Origin: Tenrec ecaudatus
Taxonomy: Eukaryota > Chordata > Mammalia > Afrosoricida > Tenrecidae
DNA length: 64,000 nucleotides
Direction of reading: 5' to 3'
Assembly: GCF_050624435.1 (NCBI RefSeq)
Contig: NC_134539.1
Location: 120,139,525-120,203,524, forward strand
Below, piece after piece: positions 25,540 through 36,879 of the stretch. Position 1 is the first letter of the stretch. The number at the start of each line of letters is the position of its first letter. Made by a program: the position numbers and the translations under genes. The notes beneath the pieces are model-generated. The model was not told the origin of the DNA. It was given only the letters and a program-made list of their open reading frames with translations, and searched no databases.

Positions 25540-25745
25540 AAAGCCCTAGTGGCGTGGGGGTTACAAGTTGGGATGCCAACTGTAAGGTCAGCAGTTTGAA
25601 ACCACCAGCAGCTCCTAGGGAGAAAAGAAGGGCTTTCTACTCCTGTCAAGAGTTACAGTCTCAGAAACTCACAGGGGCAGTTTCACCCTGTTTTTCAAGG
25701 TCATTATGAGTCAGCATCATTCAGATGGCAGTGAGTTGAGTTTTC
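25540..25745 (+). mobile_element. AfroSINE
   Basis: The best preserved copy here: 'gaaagccctagtggcgtggg', 'aaggtcagcagtttgaaacc', 'tcagaaactcacaggggcag', 'cattatgagtcagcat' tail. Confidence 0.9.
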
Positions 25746-26156
25746 TATGAGATCAGATGGTCAATAGTAACTTTAAATCAAACATAAGAAAGTGATAGGG
25801 CAGGAAAACTAAATTAACGAAAATGGAAAAATAGAGGTAGTGAGAATGTTCACTTTGTAAAGAGTCTAAGAAGGAATCAGAATGGGAGGAGGAGAATCCG
25901 AAGAGCATATGTACTGTCTGTCACCAAAACCAGAGGAAACTATTTCAAAAAAGGTTAAATGCTTCAGGAACGTAGCAGCTAAGTTTGGAAAAAGCTCTCT
26001 GGCCACCTTTCCAATAGGTCAAAAAGGCAGAAGCTGAATTGTAAGTATCAAAGTAAAACATTTTAGAGGACAATCTATAAATCATCTAGGAAGTTTCAAT
26101 AACCACTGTTATTCGTCAAGTAGAGAGGGAACAAGAGGAAGGAGGCTTTCTAGGAA

Positions 26157-26265
26157 GGACCAACACAGTGCCTGCAACAACGGACTCAAACACACAATAC
26201 TTACTATTACTATAGGATGGCTGGAAGTTGGAGCCCGCGCTATAACACCTAGCAACAACATAGGT
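26157..26265 (+). mobile_element. RTE LINE 3' end fragment
   Basis: 'cacagtgcctgcaacaacgg-actcaaacaca' then a tail 'cacctagcaacaacat', as in afrotherian RTE. The 3' tail of this LINE is the one shared by AfroSINEs. Confidence 0.6.
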
Positions 26266-26650
26266 ATTGAACTGTGACCCTCAAAAAGATATGTTTAATT
26301 CCTAACCTCCAGTACCTGAGGATGAACTACTTGGAAGTCAGGTCTTTGTGAGTGTAATCAATTAAAGTAAGTGCACACTAGCTAAGATGGGCCCTAAATC
26401 CAATGACTGGTGTCCTCATAAGGTGAGAGCTAGGCTACGGACACACAAAGGAGAGGCAGGGCAGACAGTGGAGCGATGCAGCTACAAGCCAAGGAACCCC
26501 ACAGGGTGCCGACAGCCACTAGAAGCTAGGATAAGGCGATGGAAGATTCTCCCTAGAGCTTTCCAAGACTTCATGGCCCTGCCAACACCTTGATTTTGGA
26601 CTTCTAGTCTCTAGAACCATGAGAGAATAATTTCTGTTATTTTAAGGCCC
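26266..26650 (+). mobile_element. MaLR-type LTR (MLT1-like)
   Basis: Solo LTR of an old non-autonomous endogenous retroviral family: 'ccctcaaaaagatatgttta', 'ggtgtcctcataag', 'acaagccaaggaacccc', 'ttggacttctagtctctaga', 'gagagaataatttctgttat'. No internal coding sequence. Confidence 0.8.
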
Positions 26651-26779
26651 TACCCCCAGGAAACTAGTACAGTAGACAAGCAAAGTCAAAAAACAGTACA
26701 GACGGTGAGAATGATGGTCAGTTACAATGATGATTAGACAACTGGTTGAACACTGTGAAATGTCTTTCAATAGAAAAGG

Positions 26780-26945
26780 CAATGCGAGTACCTGAGATTC
26801 ATAAGTGTGCTGTGTGGCAGGCACTGTGCTGCTGCTTTATATGATCTCCTTTAATCCTCGCGGGCCTGGTATGCCCATTTTATTGTGACGGTAAGTAACT
26901 TGCCCAAGGTCACACAGCAATCTATTGAGATAGGCTCTAAACACA
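26780..26945 (-). mobile_element. MIR SINE
   Basis: 'gtggcaggcactgtgctgct' and 'acttgcccaaggtcacacag', the MIR core in reverse. Confidence 0.75.
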
Positions 26946-28107
26946 AGCAGTCAGACTTTAAAGCACAGAAATGTCTTCCTACAGCTGTTTAACAAGACAA
27001 AAAAGCATACTGCATATTATGTCATATGGCCATAAAGAGACACAGCCCAGCCAAAAGCAGACACCCAGAAACTTCAGAAGTCCAGAAACTCTGGTTATTA
27101 AAGAACGCTCCACCCTTCCTCTTAGAATACTCGACTTCAAACAAGTATTCCCACCTCTACCACAACTCACCCCGTCAGGTTAAGAAGCATCTGTCAGAGT
27201 AACTGAAATCACCAATGAGGCAAAGAGTCACAAAGTTTTAAAAAGACAGATGAAAAAGATCAGAATTATTTTTCAAATAAAGCAACATTAAAATAACTAC
27301 TAAAGAAAAAGAAATAATAACTACTAAAGAAATTAAACTCTATTCAAGAATATGCCCACAGGTATACCTCACACCTACTAACCTAAAAATACTTAACATT
27401 AAGATAAATGCGAATTTAAAAAGAGAAAGGGTCGAGCAAGAAAAACAGTGAGTAACAAAAGAGAAAGGCGTGACTGTATTTGAAACACCTGATCTAGAGC
27501 ATCTGGGTCTCATGCCAAAGTTATGCAGTAGGTACTAAGAATGTGGATCCTGGAACAGGAAAGGTTCAGAAAAAATTTCAATACTTTTGACAACTACCAA
27601 GCTTTCTGTCCAAAGAGGGAGGATCTAACTCTCTTTCCCCACCCCAGCCCCAAAGTGAAGGGTTTCTTGAAGGTTTGCACCCCCTCAAGGCCAGCCATTT
27701 CTCTGGTTTCACACAGGAAATGGGACTTCAAGTACGGCAGACAAACAAGCTAACGACTAGTCTCTAAGAAGTTAATTCCTAATTAAAGCAGGTCCAGAGA
27801 ATTCCCTGCTCTAGAAATGTCACACATTTTATCTTGATGAATTAAGGCGTTTCCACTAAGAGACAGATGGCAAATTAGACGTCCTCCTCTGGCTCCTTCC
27901 GGCTCTAAGTCCACGATGATATAAAACGACAGTTTAAAGCGCAAGTGAAGGCACAAAGGGTCGACAAGCAAATAAGAACCAGCAAGACCCACCACAGTGC
28001 ACACACTCACCTCCACCCCTCCACCCCAGCTTCGGTGCGGAGTCGCTGGGCACACAAGCAGGAGGCGCCCAGCCTGCCTGGCAGAAAAGCTGGGCTTTGG
28101 TACCTGC

Positions 28108-28185
28108 CGTGCATGAACAAGCGCTCTAACTTGGGCTGTTATTCTCTCTGGGCCTCTGTTTTCTCACCTGTAAAATGAAGGAACT
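28108..28185 (+). mobile_element. MIR SINE fragment
   Basis: 'gggcctctgttttctcacct-gtaaaatgaagg'. Confidence 0.6.
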
Positions 28186-28497
28186 AGGAGTCCAAAAACC
28201 CTGACTCTCTTTTTTTCCTTCTAAAATTCTTGACTTTCATACCTCAGCAATTCTCTTCCAAAACTTGTTTCTCCATCTGCAGGCATCCTCTTGCCCGGCT
28301 CGCTCTATCTACCACCCAGAGGGAAAGAGGAGGAGCATCCTCTCAGCACGTTGTTTGAAAAGCCTCCAGTGCAAAGAAAAGCATCTTTGAAGAACATGAC
28401 AGGGCAATGTGTACAATGAGTCTGCTCATTCTCTCCATTTCTCTTCCCCTTACACCCATGGGTTTTCAAACAGTGAGGCACTAAGCACTAGAGAGGA

Positions 28498-28685
28498 ACG
28501 GGGACCACTAGTGGTTAAAGTGCTCTGCTGCTACCTGGAAGGCTGAAAGGTCAGGTAAGTTCCAGCCCACCCACCAGTGCTCTGAGGAAGAAAGATATGG
28601 CAGTCTGCTTCCACAAATATTTACACGTGGGGCAGTTCTACTGTCCTATGGGGGTTGCTAAGTTGGAATCGACTCAAACGTGGGT
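28498..28685 (+). mobile_element. AfroSINE
   Basis: 'gtggggcagttctactgtcc' and 'gctaagttggaatcgactca' near the 3' end. It is followed at once by an inverted copy. Confidence 0.75.
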
Positions 28686-28687
28686 TT

Positions 28688-28832
28688 ACTCACTGCCATC
28701 AAGTCAATGCTGATTCAGAGCTTCTGAGACTAAAACTATGGGAGTAGAAAGGCCAGTCTTCCCGAGGAGCTGTTAGTGGTTTTAAATTGCAGCCCAACAC
28801 GTAACCAGTACATCACCAGGACTCTTAAGCAC
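28688..28832 (-). mobile_element. AfroSINE (inverted neighbour)
   Basis: Reverse complement: 'ctcactgccatcaagtcaat-gctgattcagag' start, 'aggagctgttagtggtttta' and the tRNA-like end near 28825. Confidence 0.75.
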
Positions 28833-29075
28833 TAAAGAAATAGTCTAGAGAGCTAAGAGGAAGGAGAACTGAGAGCAAATGAGAGCCGAATAGGCAAGTG
28901 CCCAATCCACTTCCATCACATTCATCTTCACTGGCAAAAGGATTCTACTGTTATTGCTCTGCACTGAAACAAAATCTCTTCTCTAACCCTGTGGTGCTTC
29001 CGATAGATCAATGCCCATGTATCACAATGTAGCCCAATGATTCTCCCTATCCCAATATCACTTAAGTATCCTTAC

Positions 29076-29213
29076 TGTTTTTTAGGGCACTGGCAAATTC
29101 TGGGCCACCTTTGTCCTTGAAAATAGGAAAAACATCTGGCTGAGGAAGCTGATTGGTGGTCAACAGAGCCTTCTGCAGTTTGATCCTTCCTTCCAAGAGC
29201 TGGTCCCAGAGTG
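29076..29213 (-). CDS. AATF: AATF coding exon 4
   Basis: Acceptor TTCTCAG|CA; encodes [20 protein letters not shown], then QLPQPDVFP and the end LKN. Donor AACA|GTAAGG at 29075, phase 1. The next exon was not found in the remaining 29 kb. Confidence 0.95.
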
Positions 29214-32200
29214 CTGAGAAAGAGAGAACGAAAAGCCATCACAATCACAAAATCGTCCTGGGTGGGGAGGGGAAGAGCATGGGGAGGAGGGGCAGGAAGT
29301 CACACCAGCTCTTGAAGCAGCATTTCTTTATCACAGTGACATGCTATGGTAACATTCTCTATTAAAGGAAGGAAATTCAGCATCTTGGAAGCAAATATTT
29401 GCTCATGAGAGAGGGCGCGCCAAAGCTCAAGGAGAGGATAAAATACTCCTCTCTTCAAAGCAATCTTCCACCGGAGCCGGAAGTCCTAGAGCAGAACCAG
29501 CTAAGGCGCTCAGTGAAGAAATGGCTGGCTAAGCACTGAGGAGTGAGGCTTGAGGCTTCTAGGTAAGTGGAGCATGTCACAAACGAATCAAAAGGGCACC
29601 GAAGAGAAAGAACAGAGCCAAAACTAAGCAAAACAAGCAAGTAAGCAAACAAACAAAAAGTAGATCAACTGCAGACACGTGGGGGGAAAAGCAGGCAGCA
29701 AAACCATGTACAAACCTATCTGGTTCTTCACAGCTCTCCCTTTCTCCACCTCCTCGGACACTTTGACACTGGAGAAGGTCATGACCACACCGTCGTCCTC
29801 ACTGCTCTTGTCTGCAGCCCCGTCCTCCTCACTCTCGCCCTCGAGGTCGTCGGCGCCATCCCCTTCTTCCATGCCACTCTCTTCCACATCGCTTTCGTCT
29901 TCCTCCTCGCTGCTCCCAATGCCATCCATCCCCTCAGTGAACTTTCCAAAGTCAGGAATGCTCTGGACACTGAAGCCTGGTATTTTTCCAGAGCGACTTC
30001 TGCTCTTCTTCCTCAGGACCAGCCCTCTCTCCTGCTCGTCGCCAGACTCCTGGGTATCATCAGCACTCGAGCGATCCACATCAGACGCCCGCAGCCCCAG
30101 GCCGTCGGCCTCTCCAGCTCTAGGCCCTTCCTCATCAGACACTTCCTCCTCTGAAAAAGGGGGGGGGGGGATTAAAATGGGTATTATGTTGAGAAAAATA
30201 CCAGGATCGATCTTTTATTTCAACTTATGGACTATGACATCAATCAAAAACAAGGTGCTACTTACTGTGCTCAGCAAACATTTATCCGCACCTACAATCT
30301 CTAAAATGCTGAGGGAGAAGCAAAGATGAGCAAGCTATAGGGTCTAGGTCCTACTCCAATGAAAACTACAATACAGGGTGGAAGTGCAAGTACCTTAAAG
30401 GTTAAGACAGTCCAGATTAGGGAGAAATGCTAATTGTGGGCCAAGTGAATGTGAACAAGGCAACAGGGAACACACCGCATCTCATCCAGACAAAGAAGGA
30501 TAAGACTTCAATGGGTGTTTTCCCAAACCCACATCTGAAAAACATCATTTACCATTATCTAACTCAATGCATAATCTCTATCACATCAGTAAGCCTTATT
30601 TATTATATTTTTGTTGTTGTTTTTTTTAAACAATTTATTAGGGGCTCATACAACTCTTATCACAGTCCATACATATACATACATCAATTGTATAAAGCAC
30701 ATCTGTACATTCTTTGCCCTAATCATTTTTTTCTCCTCTTTTCTTTTTTTACATTTTATTAGGGACTCATACAACTCTTATCACAACCCTTACATATCCA
30801 TACATCAATTGTATAAAGCACATCCATACATTCCCTGCCCCAATCATTATCAAAGCATTTGCTCTCCACTTAAGCCCCTTGCATCAGGTCCTCTTTTTTT
30901 TTCCCCTCCCTCCCTTCTCCCCCCTCCCTCATGTGCCCTTGGTAATTTATACATAGTTATTTTGTCATATCTTGCCCTATCCGGAGTCTCCCCTCCCCCC
31001 TATTTATTATATTCTTACGCAGAACGTATCACGTACTTATTAAGGACTCATTAGAAGCAAAGAACAAATAGAATATAAAACTTGTTGGTGAAGGGTTTAG
31101 AGGCTGGTGAGAATAGTGGATCTGCATGCCGAGAAATAGGTTACAAGCACCTACGAAGTGCAAAGGGAAGGAACCACCTAACCTTCCTGGAGAGTCAAGA
31201 GATGGCTCTGTGTAAAGAACACATTACAGTTTTCCTTATTAAACAGATAAGCAATAGCTCAACAGACAAAAAAAGGGGGAAGAAAAAGAGGAGACACCAC
31301 ATTCAAAGGTGCGGCACCGCAAAAGTACAGATGGTGTACAGCTGCAGGAACAAGTGTTTGGAGGGGAGGCTAGAACACTGCTCATGGACATGATCCAGAA
31401 GTGCTTTATCCTTGGAAAGAGTTTGAACTTGATCCTGTGTGAAGTGCCTGTGAAGGTGCCCCATTAAAGTCTGCTCAGGTATCACCTGACACTCAGTTGT
31501 CTTCATTGATCGTCCCATCTCTCCCTTAAAAGAACCTGCAGGCCACATGTATAGCAACAAACAATGATCAATTAGGGGACCAATTACCCACAATTTTCTT
31601 CAATATGACACCTTATGAAACATGATGGGTCAATACGTCTGCAGTACTTCTTTATATCCATCACAGTATACATACAAGGCCATCAGAAACATAAATACAA
31701 CAACTAAAAGCAAGAACCTTCTCAATTCTTCAAATGCTTGCTGACTCTCAGACTAAGACACATTCACACAGAGCAGTGGGGGGACTCGAGGTCTTGGAAT
31801 CAGATATCCTTCATCTGAATCCCAACTCTTCTGCTTACCAGCTGTATGGCCCTTAACACGTGACAGAGTCAACCCGTCCCTCAATTTCCTTACTTGTAAA
31901 TTGGGAATAAATAGTACCTTCATAAGGCTAGAGAATTAAATTAGATGCCATATATAATGCTAGTAAAGAGGCATTTTTTGAGGACGCTGTGTCTTAGGGA
32001 CTTAGAACTTAGTTTACCATCTACAATTCTCCGTGGTATGAATGAATGTCTCAACTATTGAATGGTATATGTAAATTATGTGCCAATGAAATGTAAAAAA
32101 AAGGTTTACTATCAAGCCTGACAGTTGGTGGCAGTTCAATGAATATTATCATCTTTATCTCCTCCTTGATCCTAGTATCAGCCTCTATAGGCAAAGACCA

Positions 32201-34007
32201 TGGGAGGCAGCTATTAGGAGCTGCTAGAGCTATACCAAGGCCTAAATCCTAGACATATCCTGAAGGACAAGTTCCTCCATGATGTCTAGGAGTTCTCAAT
32301 ATGGTACTTGCTGCTGACCTCTCCAAAGGAAAGCAAACGGCACCTGCCCAAATCACCAGAGCCAGCCCCTTCTTCCACATTGAGAAACTTAACAGTGCTT
32401 CAAAGGCCTAAGTTCACATCCTCACACCCTCCTCTCTTGTAGGGAAAAGGGGAAGGGGATTGTTTTACTTTTACAATGGTTAAAAAAAAAAAGTTTCACA
32501 AATAACTAATACTATGCTCAATGGCAAGAACTGAAAAAATCCAAAGAAAGGGGCCCTAACCCAAGATTCTCAGCATTCTCATCAGATACCACGCTTTTTA
32601 AACTCACGGCATTTAAAAATATACAATATACATTCCCCTTCCTTTTAAGGTGAACTGTTAGTCTGAATAAGGTGTTTAGCAACTCTAGGTTTTAGATTCC
32701 TTATGAAGTGAAATTAAGTTACCTCAAAGGCCCTTTCTAGTGCCAAAACCAAGGGTCTCCCCTAAAATAACAAGGGCGCACAGCTTAGTCTTGAGAGATC
32801 ACCTTCCCCTGCCCTCTGCACACTTACAAATTCAGAAAGAGAATCATGCAAGGATGTCTACTTACCAGATGAGCCTGGCAGAGTCTGCTCCCAGTGGTCT
32901 TCCTTCCAAGCTTTTCTGGAGGTGGTCTTGCCAGAATATCTTTTGTCCGAGTCCAAGGAGGTTGATGCCAGCTTTCTAATGCTACCCACTGCCAGTACAT
33001 CATCTTCCCCTTCATCAAACCTGTCAATCACTCTGGCAGCAGTGGCTGTAGGGCAGCGGGAAAAGTCATCAGGATCTCCAAATTAAAACCACTTTAATAA
33101 GAGCCCAAGTCAACCCCTTCATCTGAAGCTTAAATGTGCATTCTAAAATCCCCGCTAACTTGCAAGACCAGGGAACACACTACTTCCCAAGGCGGACCCC
33201 TCACCTGAACAGAAAGTTGGTGAGTTAGTTTTATGCCTTGCATCAGTCAAAACTAGGCCAATTCCGCTGTCGTAAGGGGCAGACCCTCAAATGTAGCTAG
33301 CAAACCTGCCCCCACCTCTCAGAAATTTTCCTGCGGTTATCCTAGCGGGACAGCACCATTTCCTCCAAGGGACCAAGGGGGTATTTCGAAGGCACGGGCC
33401 AGCACTCAGTTCTCTCTCCTTAGTTCCCCTCTTCCCAACTCTAAAGAAGGAACGCTCTGTTACACCTGGAACAGCTGCCTAAAACACCTGTTTCATTTAG
33501 CCCGAGAGCAAGGGTCTTGAGGCCCAAAGAGGCTTAAATAGCCACAAGGAATTTTACATCTTTCTTTGATCTTAAACAAGTTTTCCGGGCAGCTAGGGAA
33601 GAAACTATTGAGACCTCCTCCCGCGCCCCCATTCCTAAAGGATAATTTCCAAATCCCAACCGGCTCTGGCTCCCCGCCAACAGCCCTCCATCCAGAACCG
33701 GCTCTGCGCCCACAGTTCCCGGATGCTCCGCCCACCCGAGAACCGAGGCTGGCGAGTGCGTGTCGAAAAGAGCCCAGCTCCCGCCCGGGCCCCGGGAGCA
33801 AACTCCACGCGTGGCAGCTTCTCTGCGCGCCAGGGGCGGGAGAACAGGCGAGGCCCACGGCCAGCCCCGCCACGCGACCCCAGGCTCGCACGTGGCTTGC
33901 CCCAGTCGGGCCTCACCCTCCTCTAGGTCGGCCTCAGGATCCGCCTCGCGCGGTCGCGGGTTCAGCAGCTGTTCCAGCTGCAGCGCCAGAGGCTGCGGCC
34001 CCGCCAT
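29076..34007 (-). CDS. AATF: AATF (Che-1), coding exons 1-4, 5' part of gene only
   Basis: Segments 34007-33917, 33045-32866, 30150-29716 and 29213-29076 join in frame, all GT/AG, encoding about 281 residues. The start [19 protein letters not shown] matches AATF as I know it. It continues with the [14 protein letters not shown] block, a long acidic Ser/Glu/Asp stretch (residues about 90-215), then [20 protein letters not shown] and the [16 protein letters not shown] segment that opens the AATF domain. Human AATF is about 560 residues, so roughly half is here and the rest lies beyond the left edge. Family knowledge: a nuclear and nucleolar factor that binds RNA polymerase II and RB1, opposes apoptosis and acts in small-subunit ribosome assembly. 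The acidic part is typical of casein-kinase-rich nucleolar proteins. Confidence 0.97.
29716..30150 (-). CDS. AATF: AATF coding exon 3 (acidic region)
   Basis: 435 nt beginning [10 protein letters not shown]. It carries [10 protein letters not shown], dense acidic Ser/Glu/Asp runs, and ends RAVKNQI with a split Ala codon at ATAG|GTTTGT. The acceptor tract on the coding strand is a run of 12 C, five T, then CAG. Confidence 0.95.
30610..31000 (-). mobile_element. Young LINE tail dimer with 13-bp TSD
   Basis: Same arrangement as at 5.4 kb: a short tail then a longer one on the minus strand, with the same junction ('attctttgccc' then T-rich then 'acattttattagggactc'). Exact repeats TATTTATTATATT lie at 30597-30609 and 31001-31013. 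It lies in AATF intron 2. Confidence 0.85.
31785..31985 (+). mobile_element. MIR SINE
   Basis: 'cttaccagctgtatggccct', 'caatttccttacttgtaaat', 'tagtaccttcataaggctag'. Confidence 0.7.
32866..33045 (-). CDS. AATF: AATF coding exon 2
   Basis: Acceptor CTACAG|CC; encodes [15 protein letters not shown], then VGSIRKLAS, and ends [10 protein letters not shown]. Donor TCTG|GTAAGT at 32865. It is a few residues shorter than the human exon as I remember it (the GEGDF segment and one Leu are missing), with the frame kept. Confidence 0.95.
33917..34007 (-). CDS. AATF: AATF coding exon 1
   Basis: ATG at 34007; encodes [19 protein letters not shown] then [11 protein letters not shown]. The donor is GAGG|GTGAGG at 33916, phase 1. 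It sits inside the promoter CpG island. Confidence 0.95.
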
Positions 34008-34320
34008 TGTCACCAGGTCTCGGTCAGCTTCGCGCACGTGAATCTGTAGCCGAACCCCAACCCTGACGCTCGGTTCCCGCCGGGCCCGCCGGCCCCGCGA
34101 CTAGTCCCCCAACACAGCCAGGGACCGCGGAGAACCCGGCGCCCAACTCGGCGCTGGCAACTTCCGGGAGCCGTACTAAAAGGGGCGGGGCTTGTGCGTC
34201 ACTACGAGCGTTGCTAAAATGAAGGCGGAAGCGCGCGGAACGCTGGAGGGATTGTCGGCGGCCGGCGCGAGTGCGCGTGCGCGTGCGAGTGCGCGTGCGT
34301 CGAATGAGGCGTGTTGGGTA
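33917..34320 (-). promoter_or_regulatory. AATF: AATF promoter and CpG island core
   Basis: CpG-rich sequence around and upstream of the AATF start codon; the island extends to about 33600-34420. It has an ETS site (CTTCCGG, 34161-34167), a GC box (GGGGCGGGG, 34182-34190), a second ETS-like GCGGAAGC (34225-34232) and an alternating GTGCGCGTGCGCGTGCG block (34271-34287) resembling NRF1 sites. No TATA box is seen. This is the usual architecture of a housekeeping promoter, and transcription is expected to start roughly at 34.1-34.2 kb. Confidence 0.75.
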
Positions 34321-34564
34321 GTGCGGGAGCGCGCAAGGGCTCCTGGCCGCGGGCCGCGGGCCGCGCTTAGCAGAAAATTGCGGTGCGCGCGGCCGGCGGC
34401 TCATCACAAAATATGCGACAAGATTTATGTGAGACTTTCTTACAAATAAAGTGCAAAAAAAAAAAAAAAAGTGCAATGCAGCCGTAAACCGTGGTGGTTT
34501 ATTTGGGAAGGAGGGGTCAGCACAGACTTGCACCAAAAAAGCAGATTTGGCCTTTGCCAATTTG

Positions 34565-34750
34565 GAGAAGCTCTGGTGGTGTCGTGGGTTAAGCGAGTCC
34601 TAACTGTAAGGTCGGCAGTTTGAAACCATCAGCCGCTCTGCAGAGAAAAAAAATGAACCATTCCACTCCCGTAAGGAATTACAATCTCAGAAAGCCACAG
34701 GGCAGTCCTACTCAATCCTAGACCCTAGATGGCAGAGAGGTTTGGGTTTG
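34565..34750 (+). mobile_element. AfroSINE
   Basis: tRNA-like head ('ctctggtggtgtcgtgggtt...aaggtcggcagtttgaaacc'), then 'tacaatctcagaaagccaca-gggcagtcctac' and a decayed tail. It lies about 350 bp upstream of the AATF promoter core. Confidence 0.85.
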
Positions 34751-34814
34751 GGCTTGGGAGTCTAAGCACATGAACCGCTAGGGTTGAGTATTGTAAGTGT
34801 TCAGAGGACTTCGG

Positions 34815-34985
34815 GCGCCTTTTATTAAAAGGGTCCTCACTTTCGTGGTCTCTCTACCAAGCATGACGTATGGGTTCAAACATAGTAACAATGAAGAGGA
34901 TGGTTCAGGACTGGGCAGTGTCACCTTGTGTTCTATGGTGCATACGGTGACTATGGGCCAGAATGGCACCTGACAACAACAAACA
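34815..34985 (+). mobile_element. RTE LINE 3' end fragment
   Basis: 'ccaagcatgacgtatgggtt-caaacatag', 'aggatggttcaggactgggc' and 'ggcacctgacaacaac' match the RTE 3' end. Confidence 0.65.
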
Positions 34986-36229
34986 GCAATATGGTTGTCC
35001 ATAATTAAACATTAAAAATCAGTTGTTGCTAGCTTCTTGAAGTAGTCTTAACAGGGGCATCCCCCTAGATATGAATGCCTTTGCTGTTCAAAGACTAAAT
35101 GGTCAGACACTTGAAACTGGTGTAAAAAGCCGGGAAAATTCAGGTCTGCCATTAGGGGGAAAGAGACTCCAAGCACAAAGTCTTCATAAGATATACTGAC
35201 TTGCATTCAGACACACAGAAAGATACAATCCCTTTACATTGGCCTTCCTTCATCAAGCATTTCCCTGGCTGCCTTCTATATGTCAGGCACTGCTAGATGA
35301 GATAGAAAGATGAGTAAGTTAGAGGCTGTCCTGATGGGGAGCGGCCTAAGGAACAGAACTGCAATGTGAACAGAAACTGCAATAACGAATGATAAGTTGA
35401 GTGCCAAGTGCTCTATTCTTCCACTGTCTGTTTGAGATAGCCTGTAGGGACCTAAAACCCCCAGAGAAAAGATTTTAGGGGTGCACTCTGGCGGTGCCCC
35501 TTTTTGGGTTCAACCCAGGCCAGTTGGATCCCACAACTAAGCATCCTGGGGATTGAGGAACCCTCAACTCCTCAGACTATCCTGTGTGATCCAAGGGATA
35601 TGCAGGTCCCTGTCTTCCTATGCCCTGATGGTCAAGAGGGACTAGAGACCAGCACTTTAGTGTGTCCTGTCCCGTGTTCCCCTTCCAGGTGGCTCTTGAA
35701 GAATGAAGACTAGGACAGGGTACTGTAGGCAGGGGATTCAGGCAAGAAAACCACTGTCCACGAAACCCAGGTGGGATGATTTCTTCTTTTGACTTATACC
35801 GTCATTGAACCCCGGTGCTTGCACTGGGAGCCTCCAGAGCAGCAGTGTGCATCCCAAGCTACAACAATTACCACCCCCAGCAAAGAATAAAACTGTTTCT
35901 TCCACCCCCCACCCCACATTCAAGAAACCATTCTCCCCCTATCCTTTCCATTTGTGACTAAGGACATGAATCATGCTTAGAAATCTGCCCTGGAGTAAAG
36001 AGAAGAGGGAAGGGAGGTGAGACTGGGGCAGAGACCACCTCTGAGCTATTATGCAAACCGAGATCAGTGCTTGATGATTCTCAGGCTGAGCTGAACTACC
36101 CACACAACCACCTGAAAATGTTTTATATCTGCTCACCTACTCTTCCTGTCCTGTCCTGGTCCCACGGACTCAGGAAGCCTCCTTGAAATGGACCACCCCT
36201 CTCCTGTCACATGCAATTCCCAGAAGAAG

Positions 36230-36285
36230 AAGAAAAAAAGCACTGCTATGGAGTCAACTCCAACTCTGTACACCCCATACCCAAA
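36230..36285 (-). mobile_element. AfroSINE scrap
   Basis: 'cactgctatggagtcaactc-caactctg' is a diverged reverse-complement tail. Confidence 0.45.
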
Positions 36286-36879
36286 ATGCTCCCCCCCTCC
36301 CCCCCCCCGCCCTCACTTACCCCACGCTGATGATAAGAAAGGGTGCCTAGGAGTGGAAGAAAAAGGAAAGAATCTAAAACCTGAAGTTGAGACACAGGGC
36401 AGGACTATCAGACCCCCCTCTCCACCAGCATTCTAGTTTCCTGAGATCCTGTGGAGGATGGCTGGTGGGAATGGACGGCGGGGTGGGGGGGCGGTGTTAG
36501 GGGCTGGGGGGAGATTGCAGACTGCTTCCCTGGCAGAAATAATCCCTGACTGGGCTCAGGGAGGAGATGAGGAGTCCTGCCAGAGGAGTCAGAGGGTAGT
36601 CTTCTGGTTCACAGTCTCTGCCTACCGCCCAGGACCGACACAGGGGCAGGAGGCTGTAGAGGTGGCAGAGGACTAGAGGGAGGTAGCAGCCCTTCCCTCA
36701 TGGTCCCACAGAGGTAGGGGTTTCAAGAGTTTGGTGAGGGGACCAAATTCAGCCCTGTCTCTCCTCTCAGGCCCCAGGTCATGCCCACCCTGGCTCTCCA
36801 CGACACGCTCCTTCCCCGCCCAAGTCTCCACCAGTTTGGAGGGGCTGGGTGGGTGGGCTTCAGCGCTTTAGCCCGAGCA

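Larger units (their letters stand above)
1..29075 (-). other. AATF: AATF intron 4 (runs off the left edge)
   Basis: No downstream AATF exon was recognised here; I looked for the region beginning SHKALKALLRSLVGLQEELL on the minus strand. Content is mainly transposons, listed separately. Stretches where I recognised nothing include about 1-2030, 6550-9600, 15730-16680, 17970-19320, 20740-21530, 21740-22440, 24010-24630, 24720-25530 and 26960-28100. Open frames in these stretches are short, low-complexity and unsupported. Confidence 0.75.

Noticed and set aside
29679..30329. 216-codon plus-strand frame with Ser-rich repeats
   Set aside because: It is the antisense shadow of the acidic AATF exon 3; Glu/Asp codons read as Ser/Leu on the other strand.
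30427..31054. Plus-strand frames rich in [13 protein letters not shown] peptides, seen also at 5.5 and 19.8 kb
   Set aside because: Recurring peptide is the antisense translation of the young LINE tail, not a gene family.
33566..34066. 166-codon frames opposite AATF exon 1
   Set aside because: CpG-island shadow frames; the real coding segment is the short AATF exon 1 on the minus strand.
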